Below, piece by piece: positions 25,415 to 33,688 of a stretch of DNA of 64,000 nucleotides. Numbering within the stretch: the first letter of the stretch is position 1; each line of letters starts with the position of its first letter. The notes beneath the pieces are model-generated. The model saw nothing but the letters and a program-made list of their open reading frames with translations, was not told the origin of the DNA and made no database searches. Origin of the DNA: Anaeromassilibacillus sp001305115 (GTDB taxonomy: Bacteria; Bacillota; Clostridia; Oscillospirales; Acutalibacteraceae); assembly GCA_042854365.1 (NCBI GenBank), contig AP031437.1, positions 2,046,001 through 2,110,000 on the forward strand. The letters are read 5' to 3'. Both the position numbers and the translations under genes were made by a program.

Positions 25415-26044
25415 ATGAGTACCAAAACCATCATTACCATTGCGCGGCAATATGGCAGCGGCGGAAGAGAAATCGGGGAAAAAGTCGCCAAGCGGTTGGG
25501 GATTCCTTTTTATAATAAGGATTTGATTACATTAGCGGCAAAGCAAAGCGGCATGAGCCCCGAAATTTTTGAAAAGGCGGATGAAAAAGCTACCAACAGT
25601 TTGTTATATTCATTGATGATGGGAAACTATACCTTTGGAAGCCAAATAACACCGATGGATAATTTGCCCATCAATGACAAATTATTCTTAGCACAGTCTC
25701 AAATCATCCGCGAGGCGGCGGAAAAAGGCCCCTGTGTCATAGTGGGCCGCTGCGCCGATTACGTTCTGCGTGAAAATAAAAATTGTCTGCATGTATTTAT
25801 CTACGCGGATCATTTTGCACGTATGGACCGAATCATCAAAAAATACGACGTCGATCCGGCTAAAGCAGCAGATACACTGGTGAAACAAGATAAACAGCGT
25901 GCAAATTATTACAACTTTTACTCCAACCAAAAGTGGGGAAGCCCGGAAAATTATCACCTTATGTTGGAATCCTCTGCCTTTGGCATTGAAAATTCCATCG
26001 ACTTGATCTGCAAAGCTGTAGAGATGAAGGAAAACGCCCGGTAA
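25415..26044 (+). CDS. Cytidylate kinase-like family protein
   Basis: A 209-residue P-loop protein of the cytidylate-kinase-like family. It has the nucleotide loop Q-Y-G-S-G-G-R-E-I-G near the N-terminus and V-G-R-C-A-D-Y in the middle. It lacks the full lid seen in true Cmk, and the substrate of this family is unknown. AGGAGG eight bases before the ATG at 25415 sets the start; a TTG two codons earlier lies too close to that site. Single gene with its own terminator. Confidence 0.88.
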   Translation: MSTKTIITIARQYGSGGREIGEKVAKRLGIPFYNKDLITLAAKQSGMSPEIFEKADEKATNSLLYSLMMGNYTFGSQITPMDNLPINDKLFLAQSQIIREAAEKGPCVIVGRCADYVLRENKNCLHVFIYADHFARMDRIIKKYDVDPAKAADTLVKQDKQRANYYNFYSNQKWGSPENYHLMLESSAFGIENSIDLICKAVEMKENAR

Positions 26045-26071
26045 TCCATTCCCTACCGTGCTTTTCTGATC

Positions 26072-26120
26072 GGGCCCTTTCGGATCGCCGTCAAACGGCC
26101 TCCTGAAGGGGCCTTTTCTA
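26072..26120 (+). terminator. Terminator after the cytidylate-kinase-like gene
   Basis: Stem GGGCCCTTTC with GAAGGGGCC including one G-U pair, then TTTTCTATT. Confidence 0.75.
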
Positions 26121-26152
26121 TTCGGAAATCTAAAAGTAAAGGAGTTCTTTCC

Positions 26153-27520
26153 GTGAAAAAACTTCACGCTGGCGCCACAGATATGACCAGTGGCAGCCCT
26201 TACCGGCTCTTGTTCCTATTTACCGCTCCGTTGCTGTTGGGAAATGTGTTTCAGCAGCTCTACAATATGGTGGATAGCATTGTTGTAGGAAATTTTATCG
26301 GAGAAAAGGCGCTTGCCGCAGTAGGAACCGGGTTTCCCATCATCTTTATGATGAGCTCTCTGTTTATGGGACTGAGCACGGGTGCAACGATTATGATTTC
26401 ACAATACTACGGTGCGAGGGACATGGAAAATGTCCGTGCGACGGTCAACACCATCTACACCGCGATGATGATTGGGATCATCCCACTCACAATCATCGGC
26501 ATTTTATGCAGCCGGCCATTGCTCCTCTTGATGAATGTCCCAAACGATGGTACATTGGAGCTCGCAGAAATCTATATGATTGTGATTTTTGTCGGTATGA
26601 TCGGCACCCTTGGATTTAATATCAACGCAGGTATTCTACAGGGTTTAGGAGACAGCCGTACATCCTTACTGTTTCTTTCTACCGCAGCAGGAATCAATAT
26701 CGTGTTGGACCTGGCTTTCACATTCTGTGGGATGGGCGTGTTTGGGGTAGCCTTAGCAACCATTCTTGCACAGATCACTTCCTGGTTGTTCGGCGTGTAC
26801 TTTATCAACCGGCATTACACATTCCTACATATTCATCTCTTCCAATTTCACTTCAATCGTTCCCTGTTTCAAAAGGCTATTAAGCTAGGGGTTCCTTCCG
26901 GTATTCAGCAAGCTTTATTTGCCGTTGGGATTATGGCCATGCAGGCATTGGTCAACAGTTATGGCTCTACCTTTACCGCTGGTTTTAATGGCGCCAATAA
27001 AATCGATACATTTGTGTTTCTTCCCATTCAAAGTATGTCTACTGCTGTCACCACCTATGTCGGCCAAAATGTCGGCGCCGCCCGTATGGAACGGGTACAC
27101 CGCGGTACGCGCGCTGGACTGACACTGTGTGTAGGTGCAAGCATCCTCATCAGTGTGGTGGTTTTTCCGCTCAGTGATCTGTTGATGCATATGTTCAGCC
27201 AAAGCCCCGCCGTCATAGAAGCTGGTGTTTATTATCTGCATGCATTGCTTCCCTTCTATTTCTTGTGTGCAATTCTTTTTATTCTCAGCGCTGTCCTACG
27301 CGGAGCTGGTTCCATGATCGTCCCCATGGCGGCAAGCTTGCTTTCGCTGTGGTTGGCAAGGGTTCCTATCGCCTATTGGATTGCAGGTGTCTGGGGGAAA
27401 GAATTTATCTACTATTCCTATCCCGTCAGCTGGGCGATTGGCATTATCATCGTCTTGGTATCCTATCTACATGGCGGCTGGAAAAAGAAAACCATTGTCA
27501 CTCCTTCCACAACCGTATAA
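26153..27520 (+). CDS. MATE-family efflux transporter
   Basis: A 455-residue membrane protein with 12 hydrophobic spans in two related halves, of the multidrug and toxin extrusion family, which exports organic cations in exchange for Na+ or H+. P-L-L-L-G-N-V-F-Q-Q-L-Y-N-M and D-S-I-V-V-G in the first spans are typical. The start is a GTG with AAAGGAG eight bases upstream; the next ATG is ten codons later without a site. Substrate unknown. Confidence 0.92.
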   Translation: MKKLHAGATDMTSGSPYRLLFLFTAPLLLGNVFQQLYNMVDSIVVGNFIGEKALAAVGTGFPIIFMMSSLFMGLSTGATIMISQYYGARDMENVRATVNTIYTAMMIGIIPLTIIGILCSRPLLLLMNVPNDGTLELAEIYMIVIFVGMIGTLGFNINAGILQGLGDSRTSLLFLSTAAGINIVLDLAFTFCGMGVFGVALATILAQITSWLFGVYFINRHYTFLHIHLFQFHFNRSLFQKAIKLGVPSGIQQALFAVGIMAMQALVNSYGSTFTAGFNGANKIDTFVFLPIQSMSTAVTTYVGQNVGAARMERVHRGTRAGLTLCVGASILISVVVFPLSDLLMHMFSQSPAVIEAGVYYLHALLPFYFLCAILFILSAVLRGAGSMIVPMAASLLSLWLARVPIAYWIAGVWGKEFIYYSYPVSWAIGIIIVLVSYLHGGWKKKTIVTPSTTV

Positions 27521-27525
27521 CCGCG

Positions 27526-27557
27526 GCGGACAGTATGGAATGCTGTCCGCTTATTTT
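27526..27557 (+). terminator. Terminator after the MATE gene
   Basis: GCGGACAG/CTGTCCGC with a 9-base loop, followed by TTATTTTTC. Confidence 0.82.
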
Positions 27558-27561
27558 TCAT

Positions 27562-28215
27562 CTATCTCTTGCAGGAAGGAGCGTTCCCCTCTTTTGCAAC
27601 CGGCCGATCGTAAAGGTAGAATTCCATTGTGGCGGATTGTCCTTTAAGGGTGACTGTGCATCTGTACTGCTGCCGGCGAATCATTCCTTGGTGTTCATAG
27701 AATCCAAAATTACAACTTGTATCCGTGAATAGATAGAAACTGGGAACCCCCCTTTGAGCCATATACTGAAGCAAACTGTGAAACAGTTGCTTTCCAAGTC
27801 CCAATCCACGATATTCCGGAGATAAAGCAAATAAGGCTACTTCTCCTTTATAAGGCTTATCACATTGTTCCAAAAGCTTTTGATCCACCCCATCGATTGC
27901 CTGATAAAATTTGAGAAACTGCCTTCCCTCTTTCATCATGAGAAGTTGGATGACTCCTAGGATCTGGCGCATTCGATACTTGAATGGACAATGGTGGTTC
28001 TCGATGTCTTTTCCCAAAATGACGCCCACCGGAAGGCCGTCGGCTTCCGCTATGCGCGAAAAGGTCTGGTTTGCCAAACAGGATGCCAAATAAACCTTTG
28101 CCAGTTTTTTCGCCGTCTTTGGAGAGGCAAATCGATCATAGTTCCAAGTCACTCGGATCACATCTTCCAGTGCTTTCAAATCGTCCCATTTCAGATCTCT
28201 CAATAGAATGTTCAT
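27562..28215 (-). CDS. GNAT-family N-acetyltransferase
   Basis: A 217-residue acetyl-CoA-dependent acetyltransferase. The acetyl-CoA loop is seen as E-Y-R-G-L-G-L-G-K-Q-L, followed by a late F-Y-E-H-Q-G-M strand-turn. The substrate is unknown. The start at 28215 has AAAGGA upstream; the frame is open for 48 more codons but these cross the promoter. It is divergent from a MerR-type regulator whose ribosome site overlaps this gene's -35 box, so control by that regulator is likely. Confidence 0.88.
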   Translation of the reverse strand: MNILLRDLKWDDLKALEDVIRVTWNYDRFASPKTAKKLAKVYLASCLANQTFSRIAEADGLPVGVILGKDIENHHCPFKYRMRQILGVIQLLMMKEGRQFLKFYQAIDGVDQKLLEQCDKPYKGEVALFALSPEYRGLGLGKQLFHSLLQYMAQRGVPSFYLFTDTSCNFGFYEHQGMIRRQQYRCTVTLKGQSATMEFYLYDRPVAKEGNAPSCKR

Positions 28216-28255
28216 CTTTTTTCCTTTCTGCCTATTCTTAAAAAATTCTATACGC

Positions 28256-28286
28256 ATCATAAACGATTCAGCAACTGTAAAGTCAA
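28256..28286 (-). promoter_or_regulatory. MerR-type promoter (19-base spacer) of the GNAT gene
   Basis: Minus-strand TTGACT and TATGAT separated by 19 bases. The stretched spacer is the hallmark of promoters that MerR-family proteins activate by untwisting DNA. Confidence 0.6.
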
Positions 28287-28297
28287 GGAGAATTTTT

Positions 28298-29122
28298 GTG
28301 AAATCAAATGAGTTAAAGTTAACGACCTCCCAATTTGCAAAACTACACCATGTGAACAAAAGGACGCTTCATTATTACGACAGCATCGGTCTATTTTCCC
28401 CTAAATGGAAAGGAGCGAACGGCTATCGTTACTACGACTATGCGCAAAGCATGGAATTCGCTTTTATACGTATGCTAAAAGAACTAAATTTGCGCATTGA
28501 TGAGATCAAAGAGATTGTTTGTAAACTTGATGAGCAGAAATTTTTACAAACAGTGGACCGCAAACAGGAAGAAATTGCAGAGGAGATCAAAGCATTAGAA
28601 AGAACCCAGAAAATTCTTGAAAAGAAGCAGAAGCAACTGTTGTTGTCCCAGGAGATCACGGACATGGAATTACGCTTTGTCTCCTGTCAAGATGAATATC
28701 TATTGACTGCCCCCTATCGCTTTGCAAATGACGATGTTGCCGAGGTATTCCGATTTGTCCAGAACATCTGGCAACCGGAACAATACCGTTTGGGAGTCGG
28801 AAGCTATATATCTCTCGAAAAAGTCCAAAATGCGGCGTTTGAGGTATACGACGGCTTGTTTTCCCCAACTGAAAAACCAAAAGAGAACGATCGTGTCCTA
28901 TTAAAACCAAAGGGGACCTATTTATGTGGCTATTTATGTGGAAGTTGGGAACGCCTTCCAGCGCTGTATCAGAAGATGTTTCGCCTGGCAAAAGAGCACG
29001 GATTGCACTTTACCGGCTACGCTTACGAAATCGGGATCAATGATTTTGCTGTGTCTGACATCCAGGATTATGTCACTCAGGTTTCCATTCAAGTCCAGAA
29101 CCCGAGTACGACGGATCTTTAA
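28298..29122 (+). CDS. MerR-family regulator with effector-binding C-terminal domain
   Basis: A 274-residue regulator. The N-terminal MerR helix-turn-helix reads T-S-Q-F-A-K-L-H-H-V-N-K-R-T-L-H-Y-Y-D, followed by a long dimerisation helix (about residues 85-125) and a C-terminal half resembling GyrI/BmrR effector domains that bind lipophilic or cationic ligands. The start is a GTG with AAGGAG seven bases upstream, inside the promoter of the divergent GNAT gene. It probably switches that gene, and perhaps its own, in response to a small molecule. Confidence 0.85.
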   Translation: MKSNELKLTTSQFAKLHHVNKRTLHYYDSIGLFSPKWKGANGYRYYDYAQSMEFAFIRMLKELNLRIDEIKEIVCKLDEQKFLQTVDRKQEEIAEEIKALERTQKILEKKQKQLLLSQEITDMELRFVSCQDEYLLTAPYRFANDDVAEVFRFVQNIWQPEQYRLGVGSYISLEKVQNAAFEVYDGLFSPTEKPKENDRVLLKPKGTYLCGYLCGSWERLPALYQKMFRLAKEHGLHFTGYAYEIGINDFAVSDIQDYVTQVSIQVQNPSTTDL

Positions 29123-29127
29123 ACCGA

Positions 29128-29168
29128 AATGAGGAGCCCTTCCCATAGTATGGGAAGGGCTCCTCATT
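29128..29168. terminator. Bidirectional terminator between the MerR gene and coaX
   Basis: Near-perfect palindrome with 20-bp arms around a single central base. No strong T-run, but it lies between two converging genes. Confidence 0.7.
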
Positions 29169-29183
29169 GCATCAAAAGGGTAT

Positions 29184-29954
29184 TTAATCACGCCGGTTTT
29201 TATTGTAGACGATCAATAGGCCTTTTAACATCAGATTGTCGTCACAGATAATCTTTCTGCGGCAATGTGGAACAATCACACGCGCAAGGCCGCCAGTCGC
29301 AATGACCGTCGGCGCTTCTCCCAGTTCTTCTGCAACACGTTCTACGATACCGTCCAGCATGGCGGCATTTCCATAAATCGCACCACTCTTCATGCAATCG
29401 ATCGTATTCGTCCCAACCAAGCGTTTGGGCGCCTCCAGACCGATATGCGGCAACTGCGATGCACGGTTCGAAATTGCCTCTACTCCAACGACAACGCCAG
29501 GCATAATCATGCCACCCAAGTAGTTCCCCTTTTTGTCCACCACAGAAAGGGTGGTCGCTGTTCCGAGATCAAAAATCATAACAGGTTTTGGGTACTCGGC
29601 GATCGCTGCCACTGCATCAACCACCAGATCGCTGCCAAGCTGCGCCGGGTTGTCAATCAAAATATTCAACCCGGTCTTTAGGCCGCTCCCCACCACCATA
29701 CATGGTTTCCCTGTGATTTTTTCTAAAGCAAGGCGTAGCGTAGTTGCCAACGCGGGGACCACCGTGGATATGATGCTTCCTTCCATCTCAGACGGCGTAT
29801 ATCCATTTAATTCAATCAGATTTTTCATTAAAACCGCATACTCATCGTTGGATTTAAAGCGGTCTGTGGAGATCCGCACAGTAAAATAGATTTTTTCATT
29901 GTCGATGCCGCCCAACACAATGTTGCTATTTCCAACATCAATGGCAAGAATCAT
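29184..29954 (-). CDS. coaX: Type III pantothenate kinase
   Basis: First enzyme of coenzyme A synthesis, phosphorylating pantothenate. The 256-residue ASKHA-fold protein has the phosphate loop D-V-G-N-S-N at residues 5-10, the D-L-G-T-A-T-T loop around residue 130 and G-G-M-I-M-P-G. The start at 29954 is conserved for the family, with AAAGGA upstream. It follows a pantothenate-type ECF gene by 31 bases on the same transcript, and coaBC is divergent next door. Confidence 0.95.
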   Translation of the reverse strand: MILAIDVGNSNIVLGGIDNEKIYFTVRISTDRFKSNDEYAVLMKNLIELNGYTPSEMEGSIISTVVPALATTLRLALEKITGKPCMVVGSGLKTGLNILIDNPAQLGSDLVVDAVAAIAEYPKPVMIFDLGTATTLSVVDKKGNYLGGMIMPGVVVGVEAISNRASQLPHIGLEAPKRLVGTNTIDCMKSGAIYGNAAMLDGIVERVAEELGEAPTVIATGGLARVIVPHCRRKIICDDNLMLKGLLIVYNKNRRD

Positions 29955-29985
29955 CTGTGTGTCATCCTTTCTGCCTTTTACTGTC

Positions 29986-30630
29986 TTATACGCGGCCCTT
30001 TCTTTGCAATCCCAGCAGGGCCTTTCCAATCGCTACCGTCAATACAATGGCGGCGGCAGCCTCCGGTACACCATTTGCACCCACTACCGCCAGAATGGCA
30101 CCCATAACTGCGTCGGCAGGGATTCCTTTAATCGCCGCATAAGCATCCTTAAAAATCAGGAAAATACTGCCCATAACCAAAATCGTGTTGGTAAAAGAGC
30201 CAGCCAAAGCTCCAACGGCCAGGGACAAAAATTCTCCCTTTGTGCTTTTTTTCATCAGCTTTTGGAACAGCGCAAATACATAATACGCCACAACCCCCAC
30301 CAAAATACGCGGGATAAAACAGATAAACAAACTCCAAATGCTGCCGTTCGGCGTGCCCGGAAGCGGGATCGCCGGCGAAAATGCAAAGGAAAGCGCCGTC
30401 GGCATAAAGGTATTGCTGATAAAACTTGTCAGCCCAAACAATACGCCCAAAATAGCGCCCTTCTTTGGCCCTAGAACAATTGCACCAAGTATTACCGGCA
30501 CGTGGACGATCGTGGCCTTGATGATTGGAAGCTGAATATAACCAATCGGCGTAAAGGCCAACAACAGGATGATGGCCGCGAACAAGGCTAACAGCACAAA
30601 ATCGCGGTACTTTGCGGTCTGACGATTCAT
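29986..30630 (-). CDS. panT: ECF transporter S component, probable pantothenate transporter
   Basis: A 214-residue membrane protein with about six spans, of the ECF substrate-binding class. The stretch H-V-P-V-I-L-G-A-I-V-L-G-P-K-K-G and the following F-G-L-T-S-F are typical of PanT-like subunits. Assignment to pantothenate rests on the family look and on its operon with coaX. AGGAGG precedes the ATG by eight bases. Confidence 0.85.
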   Translation of the reverse strand: MNRQTAKYRDFVLLALFAAIILLLAFTPIGYIQLPIIKATIVHVPVILGAIVLGPKKGAILGVLFGLTSFISNTFMPTALSFAFSPAIPLPGTPNGSIWSLFICFIPRILVGVVAYYVFALFQKLMKKSTKGEFLSLAVGALAGSFTNTILVMGSIFLIFKDAYAAIKGIPADAVMGAILAVVGANGVPEAAAAIVLTVAIGKALLGLQRKGRV

Positions 30631-30688
30631 TTTTACTACCTCCTGCTGCTGCTCTTTTGAAAAAGATGCAGCGCAATTTTTCGCCTTT

Positions 30689-30717
30689 ATTATACGCTAA
30701 GATCGTTAAAAAATCAA
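30689..30717 (-). promoter_or_regulatory. Promoter of panT-coaX
   Basis: Minus-strand TTGATT and TATAAT with a 17-base spacer, about 60 bases before panT. Confidence 0.78.
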
Positions 30718-30783
30718 CAATATATTTCCCCATATCCAATGAGCAAGCCATTTCTGCAACTATACGCGGACTAGAATCCGTGT

Positions 30784-31023
30784 TATAATAACATTGAAAA
30801 GGCCATCCGCTTTTTACAGGCATATGAAACAAACCAATGGACTGTTGTTCCATAACATTGCCCGGTAGCTATAGTGCGTCTGTTTCAGAGCCGTTTTCGA
30901 ATCAGGCGTTATATGGACCAGCCTATGGGGCTATTCAGGTATTCTCCTGTAAGAAACCTGATATATTCACAGAAAACGCACAAAGTACACGGTGGAACAA
31001 TCACGAGAAATGGGGGAATAACA
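30784..31023 (+). other. Long, apparently structured leader of coaBC
   Basis: TATAAT at 30784-30789 is a likely -10; the coaBC start lies about 230 bases on. Within it TTACAGG (about 30817) can pair with CCTGTAA (about 30947), enclosing smaller hairpins such as ATGGA/TCCAT and AGCC/GGCT. This may be a cis-regulatory RNA or an independent small RNA; no known class was recognised. Confidence 0.4.
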
Positions 31024-32229
31024 TTGTTGCGAGGAAAGACCATACTGTTGGGCGTCACCGGTGGAATTGCCGCGTACAAAGCCGCCTATTTGGCCAGTGC
31101 TCTTCACAAGCAGGGATGCCATGTCCATGTTTTGATGACCCAAAATGCCACAAATTTTATCAATCCCATCACCTTTGAAAGTTTGACGGGAAACAAATGT
31201 CTCGTAGATACCTTTGACCGCAACTTCCAATTTCAAGTAGAACACGTTTCGATTGCCAAGGCTGCCGATCTCTGCCTGATTGCCCCGGCAACCGCCAATG
31301 TGATTGCAAAAATGGCCCATGGCTTGGCAGACGACATGCTGACTACAACCGTTTTGGCCTGCCAGTGTAAAAAACTGGTTTCTCCTGCCATGAATACCAG
31401 GATGTATGAAAATCCAATTACGCAAGATAATCTGAATATTCTGCGAAAGTATGGATTCACCGTCATTGAACCCAGTTCGGGCTATCTTGCTTGTGGAGAT
31501 ACCGGCGCCGGAAAATTCCCCGACCCTGAAGTGATCTTGGAATATGTCTACCAAGAATTGGAATATGCAAAAGATATGGTTGGGCTGCACGTGCTGGTCA
31601 CCGCTGGACCGACACAGGAATCCATCGATCCGGTGCGCTACATCACCAATCATTCTACCGGAAAAATGGGCTATGCGCTTGCACAAAATGCAGCGCGGCG
31701 CGGTGCAACCGTCACGCTGGTTACCGGACCTACCGCTCTGAAGCCGCCGGCATTTGTCGATGTCGTCCCTATTACTACCGCACAGGAAATGTTTGAGGCC
31801 GTTGCCTCCCGCAGCGAGCAGCAGGACATTCTTGTAAAAGCAGCCGCTGTTGCAGATTATCGCCCTGCATTGGTTCATGAAGAGAAGATGAAAAAGCAGG
31901 ACAGCGATTGCAGCTTGGCCTTGGAACGTACCACCGATATTCTTCAATATTTGGGAGAACACCGCCGGCCAGGGCAATTTCTCTGTGGATTCTCCATGGA
32001 AACACAAAACATGTTGGAAAATTCACGAAAAAAACTTGCTAAAAAGCACGCAGATATGATTGTTGCAAACAATTTAAAGGTTTCCGGAGCCGGTTTTGGT
32101 ACGGATACCAACATTGTCACACTGATTACCGCTGAAACGGAGATGGAACTTCCACAGCTCTCCAAGGAAGAAACTGCTTCGCGTATTTTTGACCATATTC
32201 TGGAAATACGCGCGCAGAAACGTGAATAA
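31024..32229 (+). CDS. coaBC: Bifunctional phosphopantothenoylcysteine decarboxylase/phosphopantothenate-cysteine ligase
   Basis: Makes 4'-phosphopantetheine from phosphopantothenate, cysteine and CTP. The CoaC half shows the active His in V-E-H-V-S, the P-A-M-N-x-x-M loop and the A-C-G-D-T-G-A-G substrate flap; the CoaB half has N-H-S-T-G-K-M-G and K-A-A-A-V-A-D-Y. A TTG at 31024 is the likely start: GGGGG lies seven bases upstream and it gives the usual length of 401 residues. The frame is open 50 codons further but across the leader. CoaX and PanT are divergent neighbours. Confidence 0.93.
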   Translation: MLRGKTILLGVTGGIAAYKAAYLASALHKQGCHVHVLMTQNATNFINPITFESLTGNKCLVDTFDRNFQFQVEHVSIAKAADLCLIAPATANVIAKMAHGLADDMLTTTVLACQCKKLVSPAMNTRMYENPITQDNLNILRKYGFTVIEPSSGYLACGDTGAGKFPDPEVILEYVYQELEYAKDMVGLHVLVTAGPTQESIDPVRYITNHSTGKMGYALAQNAARRGATVTLVTGPTALKPPAFVDVVPITTAQEMFEAVASRSEQQDILVKAAAVADYRPALVHEEKMKKQDSDCSLALERTTDILQYLGEHRRPGQFLCGFSMETQNMLENSRKKLAKKHADMIVANNLKVSGAGFGTDTNIVTLITAETEMELPQLSKEETASRIFDHILEIRAQKRE

Positions 32230-32266
32230 ATATCTTATATTCGGCTAACAATAGAGTTGCATCCTC

Positions 32267-32302
32267 TTCTGCCGGAGTGATTGAAAAACCGCTCCGGCAG
32301 AA
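32267..32302 (+). terminator. Hairpin downstream of coaBC
   Basis: 11-bp arms TTCTGCCGGAG/CTCCGGCAGAA. It lacks a T-run, so termination here is uncertain. Confidence 0.45.
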
Positions 32303-32337
32303 CACGGATGTGATTCTATTGTAATGGAAGTGTGGAT

Positions 32338-32676
32338 ATGACGAATTTAAAATGTACCGTCACAACCTGCGCCAACAACAGCCGAGAATGCTGCTGCCGC
32401 CCGGACATCAAAGTAGCAGGCGCCTGTGCCTGTGGATGTGAACAGACCTGCTGCTCCGACTTCATGGAGAAAAGCGGTTCCAGCTCTGCATCCAATGTCT
32501 CTTCCTGCGGCTGTTCCAATCCGAACCCGTCCCTGCATGTCCGTTGTGAAGCGCGCAATTGCATTTACAACGAGAACAACGAATGTGTTGCTGAAAACAT
32601 TCATGTAGCAGACGGTTCCTGTGGAAAGGCAGATTGCAAGAGCCAGACAGAATGTGCTACCTTTAAAATGAAATAA
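32338..32676 (+). CDS. DUF1540-domain protein, cysteine-rich
   Basis: A 112-residue soluble protein with two DUF1540 units, each starting L-x-C-x-V/A-x-x-C and ending in a conserved C-x-F or A-T-F-K segment, joined by a Ser-rich linker. About 18 cysteines are present, suggesting metal binding. DUF1540 proteins are common in spore-formers and their role is not known. The ATG at 32338 follows GGAAG by seven bases. It is monocistronic with its own terminator. Confidence 0.85.
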   Translation: MTNLKCTVTTCANNSRECCCRPDIKVAGACACGCEQTCCSDFMEKSGSSSASNVSSCGCSNPNPSLHVRCEARNCIYNENNECVAENIHVADGSCGKADCKSQTECATFKMK

Positions 32677-32686
32677 GCCAAAAATT

Positions 32687-32735
32687 GGCTGCGCATGGAC
32701 GGAGAACCCGTTGCTGCGCAGCCTTTTCTTATTTT
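32687..32735 (+). terminator. Terminator of the DUF1540 gene
   Basis: GGCTGCGCA/TGCGCAGCC followed by TTTTCTTATTTT. Confidence 0.85.
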
Positions 32736-32752
32736 ACCCTGGTATCAAACGA

Positions 32753-33493
32753 CTATCGAACCTGGATGGCGCCGAGAATCTCTCCAATGCTTCCCTGAAT
32801 TGCCAAATCTGCGTTTTGATCCATCGATGTAGTCGATTTATTGATGAGAACCAGACGATTCCCCCGATAATAATGAATCAAACTGGCTGCGGGATAAACC
32901 GCCAGCGATGTTCCTCCGATCATCAAAAGGTCAGCATGCTCAATAGCGCCCACAGCTTCGGTCAATGTATTCGGATTCAGGCTCTCCTCATAAAGCACCA
33001 CGTCCGGCTTGATCGTGCCGCCACATGTACAAGTTGGGATTCCGGTACTGTGTAGCATAAATTGCGCGTCATATATCTGATGGCAGCGCTGACAGAAATT
33101 GCGATGTACCGAACCGTGCAGCTCCATTACACGTTCACTTCCCGCCTTCTGATGCAATCCATCAATATTTTGTGTGACGACCGCTGTCAGCTTTCCTGCC
33201 CGTTCTAATTCTGCCAATTTTATGTGGGCGGCATTGGGCTGTGCATCCAGATAGAGCATTTTTGCCCGGTAAAAATCGAAAAACTCTTTTGTATGCGCTA
33301 CATAAAAACTATGACTTAACATCACCTCTGGCGGATAGGAATAATGCTGATTGTAAAGCCCATCCACACTGCGGAAGTCCGGGATTCCGCTTTCTGTGGA
33401 TACACCCGCACCACCGAAAAAGACTATTTTTCTGCTTTGGTCTATAAACTCCTGTAACTCCTGTAACTTCTGCAATTTTTCAAGTTCCTGCAT
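32753..33493 (-). CDS. NAD-dependent protein deacylase (sirtuin, CobB/SrtN type)
   Basis: Removes acetyl or related acyl groups from lysines using NAD+. The 246-residue protein has G-A-G-V-S-T-E-S-G-I-P-D-F-R, T-Q-N-I-D-G-L-H, the catalytic His in E-L-H-G-S and a zinc ribbon C-Q-R-C / C-T-C. GGGAGG nine bases upstream of the ATG decides the start. The N-terminus repeats L-Q-K-L-Q-E-L-Q, encoded by imperfect 9-base direct repeats. Single gene. Confidence 0.94.
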   Translation of the reverse strand: MQELEKLQKLQELQEFIDQSRKIVFFGGAGVSTESGIPDFRSVDGLYNQHYSYPPEVMLSHSFYVAHTKEFFDFYRAKMLYLDAQPNAAHIKLAELERAGKLTAVVTQNIDGLHQKAGSERVMELHGSVHRNFCQRCHQIYDAQFMLHSTGIPTCTCGGTIKPDVVLYEESLNPNTLTEAVGAIEHADLLMIGGTSLAVYPAASLIHYYRGNRLVLINKSTTSMDQNADLAIQGSIGEILGAIQVR

Positions 33494-33589
33494 ATCGGCC
33501 ACCTCCCACTGTTGATACTCCTATTGTACTGCGCTCTTAAGGACGCGGCAAGCAAATTTAAATGTTTTTTGAACTCTTCTCCCCTTCCA

Positions 33590-33618
33590 TTGCAAAGTGG
33601 GTCCACATTCCCTATAAT
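33590..33618 (+). promoter_or_regulatory. Promoter of the moxR operon
   Basis: TTGCAA and TATAAT with a 17-base spacer, 70 bases before moxR. Confidence 0.78.
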
Positions 33619-33688
33619 AGACACAGTTAAGAAATTTCTTGGAAAAATATTTGTAAAACATATGACTTTCTTAATAGGAGAATGAAGA

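Noticed and set aside
30874..31023. 50-residue N-terminal extension of CoaBC
   Set aside because: It would start without a ribosome site, and the family begins near R-G-K-T-I-L-L-G; the TTG with GGGGG upstream fits better.
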